Source of the DNA: Pterois miles
Lineage: Eukaryota > Chordata > Actinopteri > Perciformes > Scorpaenidae
Direction of reading: 5' to 3'
NCBI GenBank assembly: GCA_947000775.1
Contig: CAMQGK010000130.1
Coordinates: forward strand, 3,788,001-3,852,000
Length of the DNA: 64,000 nucleotides
Below the pieces are notes generated by a model that worked only from the letters and a program-made list of their open reading frames with translations, was not told the DNA's origin and ran no database searches. A program made the position numbers and the translations under genes. Shown one piece after another: positions 14,545 to 26,500 of the stretch. Numbering within the stretch: position 1 is the stretch's first letter; every line of letters begins with the position of its first letter.

Positions 14545-17500
14545 TTAGTATCTGCGGCGCTTATTATTTGGCCCATCAAAAACTCCCCCTACCGGACTCC
14601 CCCTCCCAAATCCTTGTGCTGGTCCAACTTGAGGGCCCAGTGGCTGCTGTTGCTGTTGCTGCTGCTGTTGTTGCTGCTGCTGCTGTTGTTGTTGCTTTGG
14701 GGACTCGACCTCTGGTCGTCCCCCCATTGATCCACCCTGCGGGTATCTGTCATTTCGCTGAGGCATCACGGAGTCCGCGTTACAGAAAAAGACGGGAATG
14801 GTAAACAATTGGGAGCATGTTTCAGGAGTCGGACACAAGTTTATCCAGGAAATTGCAAAGTTCATCAGCCAGGTTTTGATCCAAGAGTCGCCATTAGAGA
14901 GTAAAAGGAGACGTGAACCAGGCAGACAAAGAGAGAGAGGAATAAGACTATTAGTTAACTCTACGACAGCCTGTGTCTGTTATAAGGCAAAGTTCTCATA
15001 GTATAGTCTATGGCTGTATTCAAACCGCGTACTATACTAGTCGTACGTACTGATTTGGCCGAAAGTAGCGTGTAGTATGCAGTATGCAAACAAAAGCAAA
15101 ATGCAAAAAAAAAAAAACAAACCTGGATGTCGTACTGATTTGGAAAAAAATTCCCCTATACATCACTACCTCGCCTACTGTATCCCACAATGCAAAGTGC
15201 TGGAGTGGTACAGTCCATGAATACAACAACAGCTGCCAAAAACAGCTTTTTTATTTGAAGTAGCCATTTTAACACTAAATTCACTTCTAAAAAAAACTGA
15301 GGCAAGAAATCACCTTTGTCAATTTTAATATTGACAGTTTTGTAATATCAGAGATGGTGAATTGAACATTGAGTTTAGAAGCTCCACAAGCTGCCCTGAC
15401 GCCAGCTAGAGCCTGCCAGGGTAACTATGAGCCATCGCTCGCCAGCCGGCCAGTGACGCTCACAGAGCAGCAGAGTGGCGAGGGAAGCGGTCGGGGCAGA
15501 AAGATACCTACCGAGACAACATGACCCCTTTTAACATTACTCTAAGATCTGTCGGGACATCAATCCACTGTGACTGAAATTTGTGAGCATTGTTTGTCTT
15601 ATTTCACTATGAGCTGTTAAAATAAATTGTTTAAACCTGCAGTATCTCATAAAGTAAATAAACCTGCCGTTAAAAAAAAAAAAAAAACGAGTTTATTTGT
15701 CCAGTGCTTTAAAAGCTGGTTTAAAGGCTCAAGTCTGGATTAACATACTGCAAAATACATCGCATTACCATGCTTCATACTGCATACTACTGAGGAACAT
15801 AGTATGCAGTATGTATTGTATACTATGTTGGTAGTGTGTAGCAGGCGGTTTCGAATACAGCCTATGTCGATGATGGACTAATGGCGGGATAATCTATTAT
15901 TCCTGATACATTACCATGGCTCCATTCTCAGACGTCAACGGTGTCCCCATATTTGCAGTTCCCTCTGGGCCAATGGCTCCTCCCCTTCCACTCATTCCCA
16001 TCATTTGACCCTGGTTACCACTGGGCCCCGGGGAGCCCTGGTTATAGCCATCTACACCCAAAACAGTGGAGCATTGATGTGTCATTTGGTGGGTCAGTGC
16101 AATGTGCTAAACGCCGCGCAACAACTGTGGCCGCTGAACGCTACGACTAATACCAGTGCCTTCAGTTAACGTTGGCTTTTGGTCGACAGTCTTCATTATC
16201 TGTCATCCAAAGAGGAATATAATTTAGAAGTGGTATTTTGTTTTTAAACAACTTTGCTGCTCATTTAAAATGCAAATTAACGGTACACATTTATCAGTTT
16301 GAGTCAAGGCTTTACAAAACCGTCACGTCATTAATGGCGCCTTCAAATAGGGTCGTGTTTACAGTGTTTACGCCCCTCTCATGTCGTATTCATGACCTTG
16401 TAAGTGGAAAGTTTCTAAAAGCTTTACGACTTGTGACGTGTTTGTTGACGTCAGAAATGGTGTAGGCCATGGAAGCTCATTTTTCATTGCATAATAAGTG
16501 AATATATTAGAATTTTAGTCGTATATTGTTTTTCTTTGTAATTTTATGTCTGAGGAAAATGTTGATTTTCCCATTAAGTTACCCTCTTGCAATCTTGCTA
16601 AATTGTTAGTCTCTGTGGCTTCTAGACAGCGACAGTAACGTTAATATTACCGTTGCTTAGCAGCGGTGTTCTTCACAACTTAACCACTTGAACACAACGC
16701 ATGTCGTGTAAACACGAGCTCAACTTGAAGGCCCCATAAGAAACGAAACCAATGCACCCAAAAACCAACGTTAATTTAAACTAGTCAATAGCTGACATAT
16801 CACGTAAAAGCAGATATAAACAGTCACATTTTACAGATAAAACAGGCCGAGACAGCAGATTGCATAATTAATGAGAGGTTCTCCCTTTGACACCTAAACT
16901 TTGAGGCAAAGTGCCAATGTCCACATCTTTTACTAACTAAAACCTCGGATTGCACATCATCTTGGTCAGACAGAGTTGTTAGGAAACAGCATTGGACTAT
17001 ATCAAAAATCAGTCAGACCGGCACAGATACCACAGTTTCAACCCTAATCAAACACAAATAACAGAGTCCTCCACTATCACATGGCACGCTGCCACCAAGC
17101 AGTCCAGACCAATCCAGCCGCGATGTGTAAGTAGCCAAGCTGCCGTCAATTGTGACTGCTTTTTTAAATTCATTCACACCCAGATTTGACTACGTACAAT
17201 TGACAAGTACAGACGTTTCCCTGTCTGGCTGTCGCTGAATGATATCACAGCAGTTTAATGTGGCATCGCTACGGCGACCGGCTGAGAATCCCGCCTACAC
17301 TGAGGGGGTACGAGACCAGAGAAATGGACCTGCTACCAAAAGTGAGTCGAGTCGAACCATGTCACGTCGTAGAAACACGGCTATACAGATCTATACTATA
17401 CTAGGTGTAGAAAAATACTCAGACGTTTGACTTTTGCAGCATGATGGCTGATTTGCAGCATGGATGCGCGAGGCAAAAAAAAAAAAAAAAATTAACTTGC

Positions 17501-20500
17501 TGATACACCAAAATGTTCTGTACTGTACTGTATCATGATCAGCCGTGTAGGAAAAAAAAACTTTTGCGTGAATTATAAACAAATATAAATCAGATATCAG
17601 AAATTTTATACAATGATGATATTGCTGACTTTGTGAAAATAACTACCGACCTGTCTACATGGCAGAATGGCTGCAAAATGCACCATCAAAATAAAATCCA
17701 ATATTGACGCCAACATAATCACCTAATTTTGTACATATACAGATATACAGATTGTGAATTTCCCCACTGTGGGACCAATAAAGGAATATCTTATCTTATC
17801 TTATACTGTACGGTGAACAGGTGCATTCCCATCAACCTGTTTTCACGCGTATTTTAAATCTGGTCATAAAACTAAAAATTACAGCCACAGTTGTTTGCCT
17901 CTACCAACCAGTCAAGATGCAGTTTACATCCACGTCTGTCCAAAATGTCATCACTTTATCATTTTATCCTGTTAGATATTTGTGTGAAATTTCCAGAACT
18001 GGAATATGAATTCTTGAGTTATGGCCAGTTGTGACCTTTGACCAAATTATAATCAGTATTGTAATCAGAGGACGTTTGTGCTAAACTAGAAGAAATTACC
18101 TCCACGCATTCATAAAAATGGGACGTACGTACGGACAATCCAAAAACACAGCTGTGGCAGCGCAGAGGCATAAAAAGTTGAGATATCACAAAAAGGTGTT
18201 CATGCTTGGCTGAGATAGAAAAGTTGGTGGAACAGAAACAGACGTGGCAGATAAACCATGACGTAAATGAAGCACATGGCCTAGAGCGAAGCAACGAAAA
18301 ACTGCGGCAGATGAAAACATCTCAAGTGTGTGGCGCGATTAGACGCTCACCTTCTTAACATTATTATATGCAACAAATAGGTCTGCCGTATTTCCATCAT
18401 GGTTTCCACTTTGTTTTAGATTGATGCTGACTGCGCAAACAGACACACAACACACCAGTAAATACTACTGAAGACAGTATAGCCGAGGAAATCACTCAGG
18501 CCGGGACGATTCATCTCCTGATTCAATTCTATCGCGACAATTGGTTGCCAATTCGATATATATTGTGATTTTTGTTAACTTTTAACACTAGACCATGGGA
18601 GCTGAATCATACACTTCTAAGCACTTTTACTTTGGAAATATCTAAATTAATCCAGTAAAAATGATTCAGAGTGAGTCCTGAAGTCAGAGATGTCCTGAAG
18701 TCTAATATATCAGGAACATTGTCAGAAATTATTACTTTTTTTTTTCCAGCTACCCAAAAATCAAAGAATCAAGACATCTCCCTCTCAAATTAGTGGTATT
18801 TTCTTTTTAATTTATAAGGAACATGTAATGTTTTATACTTCTGGTGAATATAATCCAATCAATATTATTTACATATGCATTCTGTAGATACAGTTCCCTT
18901 TGTTAACACCTTATTTTGAAAATCAGACATAGTCACATGCATATACTTCCTCGCTAGCTCTCCGTCAGCTCCGTTCTCTTTATCATCCATGTTCAGCTCC
19001 ATCGGGGCTGTTTGAATATATTTAACATGAATGTCAGTATATTGGCACTCTACAGTTGTAGCGTCGGCCCATTTGACCACAGATGAGAGCGACGGCTGGT
19101 TTGACCACGTTACCACCATACGATAACGTTTCCTGTCCATGACAGAGTTAGCATGCAGCTTTAGCTGTGATGTCTCGCTCTGCTTTTCCTACGAATGTGT
19201 GAAACACAAAGTCTTTCCATCCTTTACAGTATGTGTAGTGTTTACCACGCTGGATTTAACATGTGAGGATGCAGGTCGTATCCACACTGACCCTCCGCTG
19301 TTCTCTGCTTTTTCATTTCGGCCCGGCCGGTTTGTTTTGGTTAAAGGACACGGAACGGATATGACGCCACATTACTCAGACTACAACAATAAAAGCGGTA
19401 ACTTCCTTCTCCCTCTACAGACTCAAATGGAGCAAATATTTTGATTGTGGCATTACAAGATCTATTTCAAAATCATGTCATGTCAGTGATACATGTCACT
19501 GAAAACCAAATACTGTCATTACCAAGATAACTGACGACCTCCCAGACACAAACAGACTCTACTGTAGTTTGTGCAACAACAAATGATATAAATTGAACAC
19601 AGCAGTTTAGTTCATATAGATGATGTGCAATCCTAAGTTAAAGCTGTTCAACCTCTAACAATCTGTCCCACAGTACAGACTCAGTCCCCAGCCCCTCATC
19701 CTGCACTCAGCAGATTTACAGACATTTGCTGTTGTTTACTTCTTGTCTATAAGTATTTCCAACCATGATTCACTTAAAAATATTTTTGTATTTTTTTAAG
19801 TGCTAAATAAGTGCTGTGGCCTTCAGGATTCTTTTTGTACTGTAAAAATAAAAAGGCCACTAAACCTAATAAATAAGCTTAAAATATTCAATTTCAAATC
19901 TGCATGCGACTGAGGAGGAGAGCTCAGGGACTAAATATTTCTCAAACTATGAATCCTCACCAACAAAAACAACCCCGTTCAGTACACTGTATATTCTGTT
20001 AGTATAGACATTGTCATGTGGTGCATTAGGTTATTTTTTTCTTTGTATTGCATCCCATGTGAATCCTTTCTGCACCAAATATTACTTTACTCATTACAAT
20101 ATTGTTAAATAGGAGCCACTTGGGTTGCAAGACAAATAATAGTGATAGATGACATTAAGGCAGTCATAATTCACTCATCATCGTCACTTGATCTGGTTTT
20201 GGTATCAACCAGTCTTTACACAATCATGCCCGTACCTCCCATATTAATGGCTCCACGAGGGCCCAGCTCACCCACTCTCATTTCCTGTTCTCTCTGGAAG
20301 AAGTGAAGAAGAGCAAAACTCTGCTAAAGTACAATTTTTCAGTGGAGGATAGGCTGTCGTTCAACACTCACACTGTTAAATTAATATTCTACACAAAACG
20401 GATGACAGAAATTGCTCATGGCTCTTAAAGGGGATAGTTTGGGTGTTTTGAAGTGAGCTTGTATGAGATACATATCTACTGTAAGTCGTACATAGACTAT

Positions 20501-23500
20501 GGATGATGGTCAGCATGTTTCTAGTTTGGAGAAGCAGACAGAGCACCAGCATGAAAGCAAGACGCTATACGTCAGCAGCGCGCTGTGGCTGCTGAACCTG
20601 TTTTTTTTATTTCGGCGTCCAGGTTTCAGCAGTAGCAAAGCCCACGTGAGCAGTGCATCTCAGCCGCATCTCTTCTAGAGATTCAAGGTCTCCACGATTT
20701 TTTTTTTATCACGAACCGCGTGGTTTAGGTCTCTAAAATGTGTTTTGCTGCTGCTCCATCCACAGCAGTACATTACTTTACTCCCATGCTGGTACTCCTG
20801 TCTGTTTCTCTAAACTAGAGGAGTGCAGAACGTAATCTACTATAGTTAATACACTGACTATGGATGAGTATCTCATACAACCCCACTTCAACACCTGAAC
20901 TATCCCTTTAAGAAACATAATTATCAGTCTATATCTGATGAAAACTGTGAATTTAAGGTTCAGCTTCAACGCATCCTTGCCTCTAGTTAAACTTTGGCAA
21001 GGTAGAAATATTCTCCATCCTCCTGCTGGTCTGTACATCTACTATTCACAGTCAGACAAGCCCATTACAATCACAGTGCAAATCCCACTTTTTAAATTGA
21101 GGTTAATAATCACATCAAATGAGCTTGAGGCGTGCAAGCAGATATTTAAAAAAAATTAAGCCAGATAAAATGGGCACCGGGCTATTTTTCTACACACATA
21201 TATTGTTTAGGAGCCTAAAACATTTATTTTGGTAACCCAAATAAAAGTTATGTCAAAACAACATTCACACAGGGATTGACTCCTATGGGTTTGGTTCTTT
21301 ATTTATAACAGTCATGTTGCAAATCACTGTATAAACTAGAGTTAGGACGATTCACCTATCTCCTGATTCAATACTATCAATACTTGTATGCGATTAAATG
21401 TTTAAAGTTTGGAGATACAGGAGTACCAGCACTGCTGTGGATGGGGCCAGCAGCAAAACGTATTTTAGACACCTAAAAGAGTAAGTATCAGTTTAAGTGT
21501 TAACAATATCTAGAATATTTTCGTCAGTTTACCTTGAAGCAGTAATATCCATCTATGTGCTCTTCAAGGCCACCAGACTTCATTGACAAAAACTGTAATT
21601 TTAACTTGCGAGACACAGGAGTTGCTGGTCCACCACTGCCTCGATCTGTTAGTCTGTTTGTGTTATTGTGTGACTTTGGTGAATCCGAACTAACTAAAGT
21701 CACACAATAACACAAACAAACTAACCGATCGGGGAAGACCAGCAACTCCCATGTTCTGCAAGGTAAAATTACAGTTTTTGTCAATGGAGTCTGGTGGCCT
21801 TGAAAAGAGCAGGAGCCTGATGGAAACAACTATCTGACAACAAAGTAAAGTGGTGAAAATATCCCAAATATAGCATATACTTAAACTGATTCGACATGGC
21901 TAAAATCTCATGGTAAATTATGTGCATTAATATGCTTTCTTGTTATTACACCAAAGTAATATAATAATAATGTATGTAAAATACACCTTTAAATTCCACT
22001 GTATATTTTACAAGACAACAAACAAATGCTGAGTTCATATTATCACTGTTAAGGAAGTACTGTGTTTGCTTTTTAAATATCGGGGCTGGGACGATTCACC
22101 TATCTCCTGAACCATCATGATACTGGGCACCGATTTAATATGTATTGCTATTTTAAAGGATTGTTATTCAATGTTACGATTTGTTCTGATTTTTTTGTTA
22201 ACTTATTTAACACTACACCATGGGAAAAGGTTAAATCATGCACTTCTCGGGACTTTTACTTAGGAAAATATCTAAATTAATAAAGTAAAATGTTTGATTT
22301 TCAGCAAGTCAGAGATGTCCTGAAGTCATATATATCAGGATCATTGCCAGACATTATTGATTACATTTTTTTCCAACAACCAAAATAAAAATCAACGAAT
22401 CAAGACATTCCCCTCACAAATTACTGGTATTTTCTGTTAATTTATAAAGGGCCATGTAATGTTTTATACTTCTGGTGAATTTTTTTTTCCCATGCCTAAT
22501 AAATACATCAATCCACACCAACTGTATGACAACACACAAGCGCCCTCAGTTTAAAAAAAAAAAAAAAAAAAGCAAACGAAATTTGTGTGTTTTGAGTGAG
22601 GACAGACTCCTTTGGTAGTTATCTTGAGGACAGTTGACAACTGTAAAGGAGCTGGTATGAGTGTGTTACATGCATGCAAAGATGTAAACCTCTAAACCGA
22701 CCCCTTAACAGGGCAAATGAAATGGAACAAACCCAAACCCGATTATTCTGGTGGGTCGTGACTAAAAAAGAACCACTGAGCTATTCGATACCTAATAATT
22801 TCACTACAAAAACCTAAATAAGGAGGCAGCTGGCTGGAGGGAGGTCACCTAAAAATACTTGCTGTTGCATGTATATTTTGGCATTTCCAGCAAATATTAC
22901 AACATAAAAAAATTTCCATTAACCACTGCGCCTCGTATGCAGCGGTGCAACAGCTGCAGTATATGAGCACAACAAACTGAGTCAACAGTTCACCATTAGG
23001 AGAGTTACTGTAGCAGCCACGGTGCTGCGTTCACTGTCTCCAGTTCACTGTCCAGGAGTGTTAGCAGCCATGGTGCTGCGTTCACTGTCTCTAGTTCACT
23101 GTCCAGGAGTGTTAGCAGCCACTGTGCTGCGTTCACTGTCTCCAGTTCACCGTTAAGGAGCGTTAGCAGCCACGGTGCTAGGTTCACTGTCCCTAGTTCA
23201 CCATCTGGAAGCTTTAGCAGCCACGATGCTGCATTCACTGTCTCTAGTTCACTGTCCAGGAGTGTTAGCAGCCACTGTGCTGCGGTCACTCTCTCTAGTT
23301 CACCATCTGGAAGCTTTAGCAGCCACGGTGCTACATTCACTGTCTCTGGTTCACCGTTGAGGAGCGTTAGCAGCCACGGTGCTGCATTCACTGTCTCTAG
23401 TTCACTGTCCAGGAGTGTTAGCAGCCACGGTGCTGCGGTCACTGTCTCCAGTTCACTGTTAAGGAGCGTTAGCAGCCACGGAGCTAGGTTCACTGTCTCC

Positions 23501-26500
23501 AGTTCACCGTTAGGGAGCGTTAGCAGCCACGGCGCTGCGTTCACTGTCTCCAGTTCACTGTTAAGCAGCGTTAGCAGCCACGGTGCTGCATTCACTGTCT
23601 CCAGTTCACCGTTAAGGAGCGTTAGCAGCCACGGTGCTGCGGTCACTCTCTCTAGTTCACCATCTGGAAGCTTTAGCAGCCACGGTGCTACATTCACTGT
23701 CTCTGGTTCACCGTTGAGGAGCGTTAGCAGCCACGGTGCTGCATTCACTGTCTCTAGTTCACTGTCCAGGAGTGTTAGCAGCCACGGTGCTGCGGTCACT
23801 GTCTCCAGTTCACTGTTAAGGAGCGTTAGCAGCCACGGAGCTAGGTTCACTGTCTCCAGTTCACCGTTAGGGAGCGTTAGCAGCCACGGCGCTGCGTTCA
23901 CTGTCTCCAGTTCACTGTTAAGCAGCGTTAGCAGCCACGGTGCTGCATTCACTGTCTCCAGTTCACCGTTAAGGAGCGTTAGCAGCCACGGTGCTGTGTT
24001 CATGTCTCCAGTTCACCGTTAAGGAGCGTTAGCAGCCACGGTGCTGTGTTCATGCCTCCAGTTCACCGTTAAGGAGCGTTAGCAGCCACGGTGCTAGGTT
24101 CACTGTCTCCAGTTTACCGTCTGGGAGCGTTAGCAGCCACGGTGACTGTACACACACTGTAGCAGACAGTGTGTGTGCAGTCTATTTGTCGTTGAATAAA
24201 TGCTATGAGGCTACAAGCTACAACTCCCGAGCCAACTTCCTGTATCTGTGCTGGCTCTCTCTTAAGGTCGACCAGCTTTTCTCCTGCTGTCAGTGACAAG
24301 CCGCTCCTCTGCATTTTTCTCACCTTTTAAAGTTATTTTTAATATTTCTTTTGATCCTTTAACCGATAGCGTTAATGGGCTAAAATGCTTTTTTTTTGTT
24401 AACAGCCAATCTACACTTCCGCCATTTTGGACTGAAAGCGACTACCAAACGCCAGCCGCCTAAAAAGTGTCGTACTAAAGTAACATTATTTCTATTCTAT
24501 TGTGATATTCTACCAAAATGATCTGCGTTTATTAATAAAATGCTTTTTATCACAAACAATATTTTTGGATATTTTAGAATAGTGGTTATAATAAATAATA
24601 ATCATAAACATTATTGAAAGTTGCTGTAAAACTTTGAGGAAATTAAAAAAAAAAAAATTGTGTGCTGCTCACACAAATCAAAAATGAATAAAGGGGCTTG
24701 CTTATGTTGGACTTAAACATATTCATTGAAACATTTTCAGCTGTACCAGAAGGTAAAATCAGATTTGCCTTAATTCAATAGATTGATAAAGTCAGACAGC
24801 TCAGCAGCTGCTGTAATACCAGTGACCATACACTCAGGAGAGACCTACAGACAATACTGCCAAAGCATAAATACACATACTATATTTAGTACATCAAAGC
24901 AAACATGCTTAAAATACTACATTATTTACCCTCTACTTTCTTTCTATATATGAATTAAAAAGAGGAGAGTGCGCTCAGGTGATGCTCCAAGGAGAAAGTT
25001 TGCAGTAGAATAATAAATTATGAAACCAACAACTGAAGGTGTAGGAGATGCTATGATACGTATCAACAGTGTACACTGCCTCAGTGTGTTTGTGGCTGTG
25101 TTCATGTCATCCAGCTGTACTCACATTGTCCAGGTAGTTTGGTTTGAAGCCCTCTGGGTGGCGTCTCAGGTCCTCCTGTTCTCTGTGTCTCATCATCTCC
25201 TCCTCTCTCCTCCTCCTCTCTTCTTCATGCCTACAGACAGAGAGAGGAAAGACAGGAAATAGTCAAACATAAGGATGTAATACAAACAACAGAGGTGACT
25301 GTTTTAAGCCATTGCTTCATTTGTCGTTGAACATAACATTCTCGTCACTGATCTGTCTACAAGATTGTGTAATACTTCCCACACGGCTGACTTTTTCTTT
25401 CATTTTTATTGTAAAAAAAACACACATGCGCAAAGCTGGCTGCTGTTGTCCCACACCAACCGCAAATAAGCAACACAACATTTGGCTGGCGCAAAATTGG
25501 TGCAACACAACAGATAACTGGCCACTGCCAGTGGCAAACGTCATCTTATTTACCAATAGGCCGATGGCAGTCAACAAGGTAAAGATCGGGCAATAAATTT
25601 GTGTATCCCTAAATCAAAGCAAACAAATGGACTCTGAACGACTCTTTCGTTCCACCCTCCTGATTCGCTCACATGAGGAAACAAACCTCATCTCTATCTG
25701 CTTTCGCCTCTGCAGTTCCTGGTTGCGGAGCTCCTCCAATCTCCTCAGCTCCTCCTGACGTCTCATTAGATCTGGAACGAGGGAGGAAGACAACAGATGT
25801 AAATAAGGATAAATAAGGAATAATAAATGCAAACCGTCACATTTTGAGGATCATAACAAAAAGGCAACATGCATGACTTATGACAGCATATTCACAGATC
25901 TGTGAAACTGAGTTTCTCTAAACAGGCCTCGAATCTGTAGAAGAGATGCAGTTGACACAAAGGTGGACGCCGAAATAAAAAACAGATAACACAGCCGGCA
26001 CACGCTGTTCACACGGCCGGTCTGACCGGCCGCCAATTATGACGGTCAGCTGGTTGAATCCTATGGTGACCTAAGAGCAGCTACAGTGCAGTCACTGCAA
26101 CCCACCTAAACAAACATGAGATGTCAAGTACACAAGAACGATCCCTACCTTGTCTCATTAACATGAGCTGATGTTCATGTTTGGCCGACTCCAGCTCTGC
26201 CTCCAGTTTCTCTTTGGCCTCTCTAATGTTCTTGTCCACCTGCTCTCTTTGCTGTTTCTCCATCTCATGTAGAGCTTTCCAGCGAGACGAATACTCAAAC
26301 TCAAATGTTCCCGGCTGAGCAAAATGTGGCATCTGCTCTCGTTCCCTGTGAATCAATACAAAACTAAATTACAACTTCAGAGGTGGAGTTCAAAATATTC
26401 TAAAAACTATACATGTCTTTGCACTATAAGATGACTACAAACCACCTATTTACATACTTATAGTACACTGCGGACTTCTGCAACAATTTTTCAGGTTGTC

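Noticed and set aside
23005..24022. 332-codon minus and 221-codon plus frames over the 51-bp minisatellite
   Set aside because: Open on both strands only because the unit is a stop-free multiple of three; no promoter, splice site or known family, and located within pspc1 intron 7.
22990..24150. CRISPR array
   Set aside because: Direct tandem units without unique spacers, in a vertebrate intron.
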